A DNA stretch of 64,000 nucleotides from Sinonovacula constricta (GCA_007844125.1 CM017557.1:57550857-57614856), one strand, 5' to 3'. Counted from the stretch's first letter, positions 33,053 to 44,544 are shown. Numbers and translations are program-made. The notes: a model not told the origin generated them from the letters alone.

Positions 33053-33300
33053 GTTTGCATTTTTTTTTAAATATATCGCAACAACCTTTTATAATTAATT
33101 TAGTGACGATCAGCTATTCTGGTAGAAGAAGACCTCAGACAAATGTCTGGGTAGAACTTCCGGTGCTCTGCAGGTCAGCTGGAAGACCTTCTAACATAAA
33201 AAACCCTCTCCCCAAACAGAAGTTGAAGCCACACGATGAGAGGTTTAGCAGTCAGAGGCGTTTCAAATCAGCAACTCTACCACTATGCCACATGTGTCAC
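33053..33300 (-). repeat. SINE-A copy, minus orientation
   Basis: It shows 'tatatcgcaacaacc', 'gatcagctattctggtagaagaagacc', 'acaaatgtctgggtagaacttccgg', 'gcaggtcagctggaagaccttc', a lost B-box and the head 'gcaactctaccactatgcca'. The 103-codon plus frame (33055-33366) lies across it and is not a gene. Confidence 0.8.
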
Positions 33301-33849
33301 TTTTTGCTTGGTTGCATAAAGCAAGAACAAAATAATGGTCATTATAGTGCTTATCGTGACTTATAGCATTAATTTTTAGAAGAATAACCTAAACACAACA
33401 GATACAAGAAAGAGCCAGGATGTGAGACATCCAGGGCACCAAAGAGAGCATGCGCTTTAAACAAGAAGATCACTATCCTGGAAACTGAACACTCTCTTAC
33501 TCTGCTGATTAATTACATTTGACAGTAATGAATCATAACTCTGATGGGATGCGGAGTATTTTTGCTACTTTGCTTGTTTTCCTTGTTCTCTGCTACATCA
33601 GTATTTACAAGCTGCATTTCCAACATTGGTATACTCGGTTTCTTTTGTTAAACAAAACATCGCCAGATGGCTACATTTTGTATGCTACCTTTTATAACTG
33701 CAAGCTACACTTTCTTGTTGCAAGCTACCCTGTTAAAAAAAAAGCAGAACATTTGGTTCTTTTCTTTGGAAAGTATCCCACCGAACACCTCCGACATCTG
33801 TGTTATTGACTGCTACACTATCGTCCCCATAAAATTGCATTCCAAAAGA

Positions 33850-33990
33850 GGCACTACCCTCAAGAGTGGCGCCAGTCAGAGTAGAACCACTTTTGGGATA
33901 CCCACTTTCTTGAACAGAAGATTTTGTCTCAACTGTGGTAAGAGTCTAAGTCTTGGATTCTAACTGCTAAATCATAAGGCCTACCCTACC
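33850..33990 (-). repeat. Probable decayed SINE-A
   Basis: 'gtagaaccacttttgggatacccac' and 'ggtaagagtctaagtcttggattctaactgctaaatcataaggcc' follow SINE-A spacing on minus (body, B-box position, A-box position). Two plus frames of 96 and 98 codons (33519-33963) end in this region. A CLNCGK-like peptide in one is probably chance. Confidence 0.4.
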
Positions 33991-33999
33991 TCTACAGGA

Positions 34000-35230
34000 A
34001 AGCATTGCTTGGAAAAGCTTTGGATCATGGATAAATTATCCATTCAAGTCTGCTTCTATGACAGACTGGTTTGACTGAGAAGATAAAAAAATGGGTGTTA
34101 AAACACTAGAACCATTGTTCAGAATTTCTGTTAACTAGGGACACAAGCGTTTTTTGTTTAAAATGTTCACATGGGAGTGCTGAGGATATGTATAAGATCA
34201 GGATGCAGTATGTCATGATTTGAGACATGATTTAATGATATATATGAGCAAGGATAGGTATTCTGAAAATAGTAAGTTTCATACTGGTGATAAACAATAC
34301 AAAAATGGGTAGCATTTTTAATGAGATTCAGGGTTCCTTTTAAACAATTTGAGTAAAGTTTTCTTTGTAAATTTAAAAGAAAGCTCAAAAGCTTAATTTT
34401 ACACAAAACTCAAAGATGTCTAATTTACATAAAAGTGAAATAACATTAATTTCTGAAGATACTGCATTAAGCAGAAAGTGACATAAGTAATGTCCATTAG
34501 AAAAAAACAACACCATAAAAATGCCTTTTTACAAGATATTTAAAAAACTTCAGAATTAAAAATATCAGAACAAAAAACTGGAACAAATTCCACAAAATAC
34601 CTTTTTAATCAAAAGGCAATTTGTGGTTTCCACACCTTTTGTCAACCCTGCACCACAACCCTAGCTGTAAAACCCATTCTGATTCATCGGATGTTGATAT
34701 ATGTCTGCCACCTTCAATTTATTTCACCTACATCAATGTGGATACAAAGGATAGGAAATCCAAAACAAAACGCCAAAGCATTGATGTATGCAAGAATTTT
34801 AAAATGGCAGGCGTATCATTGCACAATGCCATGAACATTAGCAATGCATCACCTAGCTATTAGACTGAAGAAATATGAGAAAATGTAAAGCTGAAATGGG
34901 CCCAAATTAAGATTAACTTCTGAATAAATGAGAAATAGGCCAAAATTATGCTTTATTTATTCATAAATAAATGCACTACAAATAAAAGGGTGTTGATTTG
35001 TTTTCTATAATGATATATGGTGATATGTATCTAAGACTGTTTTGGTAAAAGGTCAAAATTGTTTAGATACGCATAAATGCCAAATTTTAAGCTTTGAAAT
35101 ATGCTGGCTAACAGCCATAAAAGAAAAACATATAAACAGTTAAGATTAACAACAAAAAAAGAAGAAAAAACTAATTAATGTAATAAACTTCATAAATTAC
35201 ATTTATCAAAAAATCTGTTAAGTTTGTCAC
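34000..35230. other. AT-rich non-coding sequence
   Basis: I recognise no repeat family, and the frames at 34167-34406 and 34621-34863 carry no motif. Confidence 0.4.
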
Positions 35231-35240
35231 AAGGTGCATA

Positions 35241-35336
35241 GCTGCCTGTTCACAGAATACACAGTTGTGTACACATTCTCCCCAAAGAGCTGCCTGTTCA
35301 CAGAATACACAGTTGTGTACACATTCTCCCCAAAGA
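35241..35336 (+). repeat. Perfect tandem duplication, 48 bp x 2
   Basis: A 48 bp unit starting GCTGCCTGTTCACAGAATAC and ending CTCCCCAAAGA occurs at 35241-35288 and 35289-35336 with no difference that I can see. It is likely recent. A minus frame of 62 codons shows the repeat as a doubled peptide. Confidence 0.95.
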
Positions 35337-35832
35337 ATAAAATCATAAAAAGATTCAATCTACAGTAAAAAAATCTTACCCTAGAATGGGTAAAGTGCAC
35401 ATTTATTGTGATCAACTAATACCCGTATTTTCTGCATACCATGCCAGTTTGCTTTAAGACGTTGTGCTAAAACACATCTATGAAAAAAAAAGTGATCTCT
35501 TTCCTGTATAAATAAATAGCTGTGATAAACTTTTCATAAATGGTAATACAAAAATGTGCTTGCATTTGTGTAACTTCTCTGTTGGAAATTAAGAAGTCTG
35601 TCATGATTAAATAAGTTCTTGTTTTAATATTTATATGTCTGTAATGTAACATTTTAAGTTCGAGTTATATCTTGATACCAAAACTGACCAAGAAGCCATC
35701 ACATAAGTCTCAGACACTTCTCGCAGCCATGCCTACACATCAAATTATATCTACCTACACCCTTCATCACTGTCCTCTTAAAGCAGATTAAAGTGATGCC
35801 CAGGACAGAACTCTTTGCCTGCTAAGCAAGTT

Positions 35833-36183
35833 TTAAAGGTGGTAATGACAGTTTTGCTATATCTTATATATGTAACAATATCTGTAAATAAGAACGATTG
35901 GAATTCCTGCTAAAGATAGGCATCGACTTCACAGCGCATGAAGTGGATGAACTAACACATTAGTGGTCACATGGTGTTTTTGGTTTAAAAATAGCCAACT
36001 GGGAAGCGTGGCCCAGATATGAATTACAGGTTTGTAATGACACTTATGGCATTATGGTTCACTTTTCTGACACTGGTGTAGGACATCAATAAACAGCATT
36101 CTACCAGATCTGCTCAGATAACAATGGTTAACTAAGATGTATAATGAAAATATTTTTGGTCCAAACTGTTTGAAAAAAGTTAA
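35833..36183 (+). mobile_element. TTAA-MITE copy 7, internally deleted
   Basis: TTAA at 35833-35836 and 36180-36183. The left end is AGGTGGTAATGACAGTTTTG. The right end CCAAACTGTTTGAAAAAAG is decayed. About 130 bp between 'taacaatatctg' and 'taaataagaacgattgg' of the reference copy are missing. Confidence 0.8.
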
Positions 36184-36422
36184 TGGCTTTACATGTATAC
36201 TGCACAGTCATCTACATTTTCTATTTTAACCACTTTGTAAACATCTATGTCAAATTAACCTGATGTGAACAGAAATTAAAGTACATTCAGGGTTTGTTAA
36301 GTTAATGTCTTTACATGTATAATGCACAGACATCTACATTTTCTATTTCATCCACTTTGTAAACATCTATGTCAAATTAACCCCAATGTGAACAGAAATT
36401 AAAGTACATTCAGGGTTTGTTA
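36178..36422 (+). repeat. Tandem duplication, 122 bp x 2
   Basis: Unit 1 starts AGTTAATGGCTTTACATGTA at 36178, unit 2 starts AGTTAATGTCTTTACATGTA at 36300. They share 'catctacattttctatttyaaycactttgtaaacatctatgtcaaattaacc' and 'acagaaattaaagtacattcagggtttgtta'. The first unit begins at the right end of TTAA-MITE copy 7. Confidence 0.9.
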
Positions 36423-36520
36423 AGTTATAGAGGTACATCTTACATATCTCACATACACTTCAAACATTTGACACCAGAGAGTGTTTTTACTTCTCCTGCC
36501 ATGCAAGAATTCCTAAGGGC

Positions 36521-36577
36521 ACTGCAAATAGTATAGATTTGCTGAGGTGTCTGATCAGGGACAGCACTCTTTGTTTC
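36521..36577. repeat. HR palindromic repeat, short loop
   Basis: CACTGCAAATAGTATAGATT and then GGTGTCTGATCAGGGACAGC plus ACTCTTTGTTTC: the inner stem is reduced, the outer arms are recognisable. Confidence 0.5.
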
Positions 36578-36579
36578 TT

Positions 36580-37965
36580 ATCCAGAACAATTACCCCAAG
36601 TGATCTTTGCATTTAAAGTAATTAGCAAGTAATTAAGAATTTATAGTTTCAATTTACAAAATGAAGTAGGATTAAAGTAAGCTTTACCAGTTTTGTTTGC
36701 TCTCGGAAGACATCTTTCATTACCAAGTCAATAGTTGAAGGGCCGACTCAAATGAACACAGTGTCTCAATTAAATGCGACATCTGAGCCATTCTGGAGTA
36801 TCTCAACATAAAGCATCCTTAAAATTCAGTTAAAAGTTGGCAAAAGTTGTAAGAAATATTAAGTTGTACCTATACTGTATATTATATTATTATATTTTAG
36901 ATATAGGGCATATATATGCCCATATATGATGCAGGGAGTTGGTTTAAAAAATGATTTGCATCCATAAAAGGATGTTTTTTAGCTGTAAATTGAAACCTAT
37001 AATCTTACAAAGTATAAGCTTATGAACATTTAACTTTTGAAATAAATAATAAGCATTCCTTAGATTACTCTCAAAACCAAATGTTTCAAAATCGTGCAAG
37101 TATGACTTAAGAATAAAAAATCATAGTGCATGACTGGCAAAAATAGATGACAATTTTATGAACTAAGATAGTTGATTTATTGCTTTAACAAATTTCTTGC
37201 AAACTCCACACATTTAAATAATGTCAAAGTGACAAATATAGTAACCAAATTATTAAAAAAAAGTTGATTCTTTATTTATAATGCTGTGCATGCCTGGTAA
37301 ACATAAACATGTCAACATTGTTCTTGTATCTTATTTATTTTCCACCAAAGGAATCTTGTATTTGTTGTGAATTGTGTATGGTGAGCTAATGCAAACACGC
37401 TGTTATCTCAACTGATCTGTGACTTGTCATCACACCAAAATGGACATCAAATCCATCTGTTTTAGCTACAATGGCAGTCAATAGACTGTTCCATCTACCT
37501 TCAACCCTCACCACAGCCCAGTAGAAGCCAGTTAAGATCAGTGTTTATTTGTACCTGTCTTGTAAAATGTCTTGTAAGATGAAGGAAGAGTGTCTTTGGT
37601 TAGCCTTGCATGGGCAGTGAACAGATAAATGAGACAAAGTTCCTGTAGCTGGGAGAGGAGCAGATTGACCAGCAATGTGGTCATGGGGATAAGAGGCAGG
37701 TGGCTTGGTACAAGTCCCAAACCATGGACTCGAAAACTGATTGGCATGTGACTATTGAATGCAGGCAGGTCATGTAGGTGCACAAGTATCAATATCTTGA
37801 TCTGAAGTCTCAGCAGATGTGATTCCCAATAAACGTTTTTAGCATGGGCATTTTTAGAATATTTAGGAGGAATATGCCTTTATCTATAGGAGAGATGGGT
37901 AAAAAATAATAACTTTTCAAAATTATGATATCAACAGTTGAAAGAACAAACAAAAAGATAAGGAC
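36580..37965. other. AT-rich non-coding sequence
   Basis: No repeat recognised. A minus frame of 84 codons (37538-37792) is hydrophobic and leucine-rich without a signal or domain pattern I trust. Confidence 0.4.
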
Positions 37966-37971
37966 TGGACC

Positions 37972-38127
37972 ATGATTATGTTAAAGGAATTGAGAATGTC
38001 AATGAATAGGAGAGATGTCAGCGCACTCCCAGATCTGTGGAGACTGTTAGGAGAACTGGTACACATTGCCCTCTTCTATGCTCTTAGGCAAAATGGAAGG
38101 TTCCAGAACTGGCTGAGTACACAGTGA
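37972..38127 (+). CDS. Small ORF of 51 codons, exon-like, unknown
   Basis: ATG at 37972 opens a frame that ends at TGA 38125-38127. An in-frame TGA lies upstream at 37939. The second half (LPDLWRLLGELVHIALFYAL) has an amphipathic, protein-like pattern with little low-complexity bias, and local GC content is raised. No acceptor or donor clearly brackets it. The last 10 bases, including the stop, fall in the inverted-repeat element that begins at 38118, so any original downstream coding sequence may have been cut off by it. I recognise no family. It may be a chance frame. Confidence 0.2.
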   Translation: MIMLKELRMSMNRRDVSALPDLWRLLGELVHIALFYALRQNGRFQNWLSTQ

Positions 38128-38288
38128 ACTTTTTCTGAGGCTAAAGGGGGAGATTTTCACTTGCAAAGTTGGAGATTTGTTATTTTCATATAAACAAAGA
38201 AGGAAGTTATCTATTTCCAAGTAGGGAGAGTAATTTTGAACCTTAAAAGAATGAAACTCCCTCCAACAGCAGGAGAGTTACCATGTAT
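38118..38288 (-). mobile_element. Inverted-repeat element, second copy, reversed
   Basis: Reverse-complement relative of 26890-27088. On plus it reads 'acagtgaactttttctgagg', 'gattttcacttgcaaagttgg', ATTTTCATATAAACAAAGAA, 'gtagggagagtaattttgaacc' and 'ctccctccaacagcaggagagtt'. Its termini have drifted (TACACAGTGAACT and AGTTACCATGTATG). Confidence 0.7.
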
Positions 38289-38289
38289 G

Positions 38290-39410
38290 TGAGTATAAGA
38301 TTTAATTTTGGTGAGCCTATAAGTGATATTTACACAGCATACATCATGAAGACAGCACCATCTCTGTGTTAAGTGAAATGGTTCCTGTAAAATTGACCAG
38401 ATTTTATTGTTAGACATTTAACCTAACAAACAATCAAGTCCAGACAGAGGATTATTAGATTAGGATAAAAGACTGGGGACAACATGTCAATGGAACTAAC
38501 CAAAGGATGGATCTGGGTTCAAAAAGTCAAGGACTTAATATTTCAAAATAACTTAATTTCTCACTTAATACAGATCAACAGTGACACTGATAAAGCATGT
38601 TTGTCACTAGATTTGACGTGTACGTGATTTCAAGAAACATCAACCAATGCCAACAGCAGACACATCTAAAAATACAACTCTGATAGACTCATGGTAAAAT
38701 ATACATAACTAAGGAAATATTTTTTAATAATTTATAATAAAATATTAAAAAGTTATATGACAACAATACCTTTTTTTTTCTTTTTTTTATAACCATCTTA
38801 TCATTATAATAGGCTTTACTTTCAGCTAATGTAGTACTTATAAACATATTAGTTTAAGGACCTTTAAATTTCAAATTGATAAAATAAAAATTGTGTGACA
38901 GAAAAGATCTCGAAAATATACATTTTATTAATAAAAACTATTTAATCAGTAAAGATGATCACTAAAATGTGAAAGAATTGATAAAAAATAAGTTTGTGCT
39001 CCCAGCATTACTTGTGAAAATCTTACAAAAAATACCTTGGAGACATTTTAACAGATTATTGACTTGATAACCTAATCTATTTTTTTCATATAAAGTTCAC
39101 TTATTGGAAGCCAGAATGTATCATCAGCATTTATGCTATGATAGGTGATAATCTATTCTTGCTTTCCACACCAACATGCCATTAAAAATTACTTTGTACC
39201 ATCATTGGGCACCACTCATTAGAAGATAGCCCATTTGGGGAAAGATTTCATTTATTACTATATCAGTGAGGCCTACAGGGAAGATAGGGGTTAACTTTGG
39301 GTATCTGAGACTTAACAAGTGTAACCATGGGAACCACATTCAAGCCAGATTGCTCCAACTTTTTTTTAGATATAGTGTTTTCTTGTCGTATGCACTTTCT
39401 CTTAGCATAA
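38290..39410. other. AT-rich non-coding sequence
   Basis: I see only T- and A-rich runs here (for example near 38770) and no recognisable family. Confidence 0.4.
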
Positions 39411-39414
39411 CCTA

Positions 39415-40541
39415 AATAATTATACCAGAATTGCAGCAATATAATTAATTATACCAGTATTTTAGCTATATAATAATACCAATATCGTAACAATATAATT
39501 ATACCATTATTGTAGCGGCATTATTATACCAGTATTGCAGCAACATAATTATACCAGTATTTTAGCTTTATAATAATACCAATCTTGTAATAACACAATT
39601 ATACCAGTTTTGTAGCTATACAGGTATGCCAGTATTGTAGCTACATAATTATACCGGTATTGTAGCTATATAGGTATGCAAGTATTGTAGCTACATAATT
39701 ATACCAGCATTGTAGCTACTTAGTTATACCAGTATTGTAGCTTCATAACTATACCAGTATTGTAGCTATATAGGTATGCTAGTATTGTAGCTATACAGGT
39801 ATACCAGTATTTTAGCTTTATAGGTATGCCAGTATTGTAGCTACATAATTATACCAGTATTGTAGCTACATAATTATACCAGTATTGTAGCTACTTAGTT
39901 GTACCAGTATTATAGCTACATAACAATACCAGTATTGTAGCTTTATAGGTATGCCAGTATTGTAGCTACATAATTATACCAGTATTGTAGCTACATAACT
40001 ATACCAGTATTGTAGCTATATAGGTATGCCAGTATTGTAGCTACATAATTAAACCAATATTGTAGCTATACAGGTATGCCAGTATTGTAGCTTCATAATT
40101 TTACCAGTATTGTAGCTATACAGGTATGCCAGTATTGTAGCTATACAGGTATACCAGTATTGTAGCTATATAGGTATGCCAGTATTGTAGCTAAACAGGT
40201 ATACCAGTATTATAGCTATATAGGTATGCCAGTATTGTAGCTACATAATTATACCAGTATTGTAGCTATATAGGTTTTGCCAGTATTGTAGCTACACAAT
40301 TATACCAGTATTGTAGCTACATAATTATACCAGTATTGTAGCTACTTAGTTATACCAGTATTGTAGCTACTTAGTTATACCAGTATTGTAGCTACTTAGT
40401 TATACCAGTATTGTAGCTATATAGGTATGCCAGTATTGTAGCTTAATACAGGTATGCCAGTATTGTAGCTACACAATTATACCAGTATTGTAGCTACTTA
40501 GTTATACCAGTATTGTAGCTACATAATTATACCAGTATTGC
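39415..40541 (+). repeat. Minisatellite, 25 bp unit, about 45 copies
   Basis: The core unit is ACCAGTATTGTAGCTACATA followed by ATTAT. Two unit types are interspersed: one ending ACATAATTATACCAG and one ending ATATAGGTATGCCAG. A third, with ACTTAGTTATACCAG, occurs in short runs near 39715, 39890 and 40340-40410. Left-edge units (39415-39610) are most diverged, as expected at an old array edge. The right end is cut cleanly after TATTGCAAG at 40541. No protein frame crosses it. Confidence 0.97.
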
Positions 40542-40544
40542 AAG

Positions 40545-41185
40545 TCAAAAGTGACCAAGCTGAAAAGTAGCCATGCTGGTAGTTGTACAGCACAGTATAA
40601 ATCCACTGAACACTTCTCTATGGGACATGGATGACCATATGATAAGCAGAAAGAAACCAAAATTAAACCTGACCTGTATTTTGATATCGTATTTATTGTC
40701 TTATAAACCATACATGTAGTAAAACTGTTTAATCCTTCAAAAAATATTGATTGAAAAGTCATCTCCCCTGATGTATGTATGGATGGACAGGTGTAGCTCT
40801 TAGTGCCTATACACTATTCTTCGAACTAGAAGGGGCATTGCAAAGTGGTGTATGTATATATATTTTTTAATTATAAATGTCAGAATGTACAATTATAACT
40901 TACCCCGAGGATGGTAAACTTTTCCAGTAGGTGAACCTGTAATGAGATGAAACATAATAAATGAAATAACATATTTTTAATGAATAGTAATGAATATTAG
41001 ATTGAACATTATGTAAAACAAAGCAATAATGATTTGTTGTCAGTGACTTTCAAATTGAAATTCATTAATAATATATCAATCAATCAAAGTAGCCTAGTGG
41101 GCATTGACATAGTACACATACTTTCTAATAATTGACTTACAAATAAAGCATAAACGGAAAAGCATAGAAATAAAAAGAAATGAAA
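40545..41185. other. AT-rich non-coding sequence
   Basis: Nothing recognised. The minus frame at 40502-40762 starts outside and ends inside the minisatellite, so it is not a gene. Confidence 0.4.
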
Positions 41186-41190
41186 AAAGA

Positions 41191-41463
41191 AAGGGATGGG
41201 TTTTGTCAGCATTTTTGCCGATACTGTGCAATGACATTTATATCATTATAGCACAGGGGCACTTATGAGGTGCCCAGGGACTGAACCCGGCCGCTCCATT
41301 ATACTGACACCGACGAGTCAGGCATAATGCTGTCCCCTTAGCCACTAGCATAAGGAGGGAAGCCTCTGCTATCAACTTTAAAGTCTTTGGTTTGACCTGG
41401 CCGGGGTTTGAACCCACGACCTCCCGCAAGCCGACGCTTTACCACCTGAACTATTGAGGACCG
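41191..41463 (-). repeat. SINE-B copy, minus orientation
   Basis: Full family order on plus: GGGATGGG, 'gtcagcatttttgccgatactgtgc', 'cacaggggcacttatgaggtgcc', 'gacaccgacgagtcaggcataatgctgtcccctta', GGGGTTTGAACCCACGACCT and the head complement ending 'ctattgaggaccg'. TGAAAAA occurs on both sides (41181 and 41464) and may be a short target-site duplication. A minus frame of 63 codons belongs to the SINE. Confidence 0.9.
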
Positions 41464-42175
41464 TGAAAAATCTAAGTGCTAATTTCTGATGCTGATAACT
41501 TTAATGATGCTGACAAAGATGATGATGATAATGATGATGCTTATGTTTTTGTTTTCATAAAATGAACAAACTCAATAAAAGTAATATTTTAATAAAAACG
41601 CTCAAATTTTCTGCAAATTGTCTTTTTTCAAGAGTTAAACACAAACAATTACTATCTTTACATATTTTATGTATTGCTCTGCTATATTAGAAAACACCAT
41701 TAAATTTTTTTGTAAGTACTCTAGAAACCTATATGCTGAAACAGTTATGCATAATTTCAGGTGTCCCCCATTTCCCTTATATTAACCTGTATTTGATCAA
41801 TAGTTTTATCAAAACTAATGTTTTAGATGTCCCTATCTATGACCAGGTGTGATTTCAGTAAGAAAGCTCCTGGATGGTGGAGGGATACCTAACCATCCAC
41901 CCATAAATACTGGGCACTTCCCCCTGGGTCATAGCCATACATCTTGGAGGGTAAATGGTTACAAACCACTCATTAAAAGCATTATTGGGACACCTTACCC
42001 CCTAATCCTGCCACATTTCTAGAAACAAGAGCTGTCCATAGAGCGCATTCCACTTTCATCAGGCCTGATGGGATAATGAAAATTCTAAATCTAAAAAAGT
42101 GCTTAACTATAAGCTCTTTATAAGTAAGAATTGGCCAAGTCCTGTCAGATAAGTATGAACCGACCCATACTAGTC
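41464..42175. other. AT-rich non-coding sequence with (GAT)n
   Basis: A short GATGATGATGATAATGATGATG run is at 41518-41540. The 41870-42070 part is less AT-rich but has no open frame of note. Confidence 0.4.
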
Positions 42176-42179
42176 TTTA

Positions 42180-42215
42180 GGCAAGTAGTGTAGATCCAGA
42201 CTAGGATCCAGACAT
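42180..42215. repeat. HR palindrome, minimal
   Basis: GGCAAGTAGTGTAGATCCAG and then CTAGGATCCAGAC: outer arm on one side only, with a very short loop. Confidence 0.45.
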
Positions 42216-42383
42216 TTCAGTAAATAACCTCAACATTTAGTTCTTAATTGGACCTGTTCCAAGTTCAAATCCAAGCAACAAAATATAAGGAAAGTTCCAA
42301 AGCATATTAACCTATGAAATAAGTTAACATTTAAGATTTTGACTAAAAACAGCAATAAAACAGTAATAAGAATGATTCTAACA

Positions 42384-42455
42384 AGCTAAAAGTGCAGATC
42401 ATGATCAAGAAAGTGCTTGTAACAGGAGGTTCATCAATATCTACACTTTTTACAG
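42384..42455. repeat. HR palindromic repeat, diverged
   Basis: AAGCTAAAAGTGCAGATCAT and TCAATATCTACACTTTTTAC pair imperfectly across an altered loop. Confidence 0.4.
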
Positions 42456-42719
42456 ATCATGATCATTCAGGCTAGGAAGGTTTAAAGTTAAAAGGCAAAA
42501 ATCTCCGCCAACCTTGGTCAGATGTCGAGCAAATATGTTGCCAAATTTTACGAGGTGGGTAAGGTAGACCAATTTATCAAACTCTATTCAAATTCTCAGG
42601 TAATTGTTGTTTACTGCTTAAAAATGAGGTAAAGTTAGGTGTCGGGGTCATTTTAACATCAGAAAAGTCAAATGTCATTGTCAAAGGAAAGCAACTTGTC
42701 TACCTTTTTCTTTTTTTTT

Positions 42720-42880
42720 TTTGTTACATGCACTCGTATTGTCCGACTAGCAATCTCTCCTTTATCAAGTGGTATATAACTTGAAGCACATACAGTGCTG
42801 CCTTCACTGTGATAGCATGCCTTGAACATCCAATACCACACCCAGTCACATTAACATGTTGTGGAACAAATCTTCTGAAT
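42720..42880 (-). repeat. SINE-C fragment, decayed
   Basis: 'ttgaagcacatacagtgctgccttcactgtgatagcatgcc' and 'ccaataccacacccagtcacatt' are body blocks of SINE-C. Tail is decayed, and head absent. Confidence 0.65.
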
Positions 42881-42884
42881 GTTT

Positions 42885-43370
42885 CAGGTCATTGATTTAG
42901 TAGAAATATTTTCCTTTTTCTTTACTTTCAAGGAATAACATATTTAAAAAGGAAAATTGTGCATCATTATTCACCCATGATAATTATTTAACTGACAAAC
43001 AGGACATTTACATTGCACACATTTATAAATGCCAGCTGCAGTTTGAATGGCAGTTAACATATTTCATACTATTGTATTTGATGTCCTTATTTAACAGATG
43101 TAGACCCTCAATTCAGTTATGAGAATGTCGCCCCCATCTGTGTATTGGTGTAATAGATGGCCATTGGTTACATTTAAAGTTTCAAAGTTTTAGTATCCAA
43201 GTCCAGGTTTAATGTCCTAACTTAAATACTAATCCTTCAGCTGTCTGAAGACATTCTCTTCAAGCAATTATACTTCCTTTATATAATTTCTCCGTTATAA
43301 CGTGCTTGAATGTTTGACATTGTTGAACACTTTACTGTTACTTTTTTTTTATAAAGCAAAATTGAACCAT
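42885..43370. other. AT-rich non-coding sequence
   Basis: Nothing nameable. Confidence 0.4.
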
Positions 43371-43371
43371 A

Positions 43372-43393
43372 TTATATATATATATATATATAG
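43372..43393 (+). repeat. (TA)n microsatellite
   Basis: About 11 TA units immediately upstream of the composite minisatellite. Confidence 0.9.
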
Positions 43394-43403
43394 AAAGTTT
43401 AAT

Positions 43404-43975
43404 CTCTGAATGAGGTTACTGAATGAGGTAACTGAACAAGGTTAGTGGTCTCTGAATGAGGTTACTGAATGAGGTTATTGAACAAGGTTACTGTTCTCTG
43501 AATGAGGTTACATAATGAGGTTACTGAACAAGGTTAGTGGTCTCAGAATAAGGTTACTGAACATGGTTAGTGGTCTCTGAATGAGGTTACTGAACAAGGT
43601 TAGTGGTCTCTGAATGAGGTTACTGAAAAAGGTAAGTGGTCTCAGAATGAGGTTACTGAACAAGGTTACTGGTCTCTGAACGAGGTAACTGAATGAGGTT
43701 ACTGAACAAGGTTAGTGGTTACTGAATGAGGTTATTGAATGAGGTTACTGAACAAGGTTATTGGTCTCTGAATGAGGTTAATGAATGAGGTTACTAAACA
43801 AGGTTAGTGGTCTTTGAATTAGGTTACTGAACAAGGTTCCTGGTCTATGAATGAGGTTACTGAATGAGGTTACTGAAACAGGATAGTTTTCTCTGAATGA
43901 GGTTACTGAATGAGGTTACTAAACAATGTTAGTGGTCTTTGAATGAGGTTACTGGTATTTGAATGAGGCAGACAG
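43404..43975 (+). repeat. Composite minisatellite (TGAATGAGGTTAC modules)
   Basis: Modules TGAATGAGGTTAC (13 bp) and TGAACAAGGTTAGTGGTCTC (20 bp) alternate irregularly, with a frequent higher-order unit of about 33 or 46 bp. Variants include GAACGAGG, GAATTAGG and GAAACAGG. The array passes directly into the 21 bp array to its right. Confidence 0.95.
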
Positions 43976-44540
43976 ATCTGAGAATGAGATTGTCTCGGAA
44001 TAGTCGATGGTCTCAAAAGGAACATGATGGTCTGACCATGAACCTGATAGTTCTGAGTATGTGGCTAAGTGGACGGAGTATGAGGCTGATGGGTCTGAGT
44101 ATAAGGCTGATAGATATGAGCATGAGGCTGACAGGTCAGAGTATAAGGTTGACAGATCAGAGTATTAGTCTGATGGGCCTTAGTATGGGGCTAATAGGTC
44201 TGAATATGAGGCTGATGAATTTGAGTATAAGGCTGGTGGTTCTGATTATGAGGATGGTGGGTCTAAGTATGAGGCTGATAGGTCCAAGTATGATGCTGAT
44301 TAGACTGAGAATAAGACTGATTGGACTCAGTATAAGGCTGGCTGCTCTGAGTATGAGGCAGATAGGTCTGAATACAAGCCTATAGGTCTGAGTATGAGGC
44401 TGATAGGTCTAAGTATGAGGCTAATTGGCCTAAGTATAGGGCTGATGGGCCTCAATATAAGGCCGATGGATGGGAGAAAGATTGTCTCAAAATAGGACTG
44501 ATGGTCTTAAAATGACCTTGATGGTCTCTGGGTCTGTGTA
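43976..44540 (+). repeat. Minisatellite, 21 bp unit, about 26 copies
   Basis: Unit approximately GTCTGAGTATGAGGCTGATA plus G, with units spaced exactly 21 bp where intact. Because 21 is a multiple of three, an open frame of 140 codons (43963-44385) runs through it and gives a heptad-like LSMRLIG repeat. This is best explained as a by-product of the repeat. The shared 'GA-TATGAGG / GAATGAGG' core suggests that both adjoining arrays derive from a common seed. Confidence 0.93.
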
Positions 44541-44544
44541 AACA

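Noticed and set aside
33055..33366. 103-codon plus frame
   Set aside because: Lies within a SINE-A copy.
33519..33963. Two overlapping frames of 96 and 98 codons with a CxxC-like end
   Set aside because: The 3' part is a probable decayed SINE-A, composition is not coding-like, and two frames overlap with no preference.
37538..37792. 84-codon minus frame as a membrane peptide
   Set aside because: Leucine-rich hydrophobicity comes from local base composition; no signal, motif or splice context.
43963..44385. 140-codon open frame as a protein gene
   Set aside because: It is the translation of a 21 bp minisatellite; no non-repeat sequence, domain or splice signal supports it.
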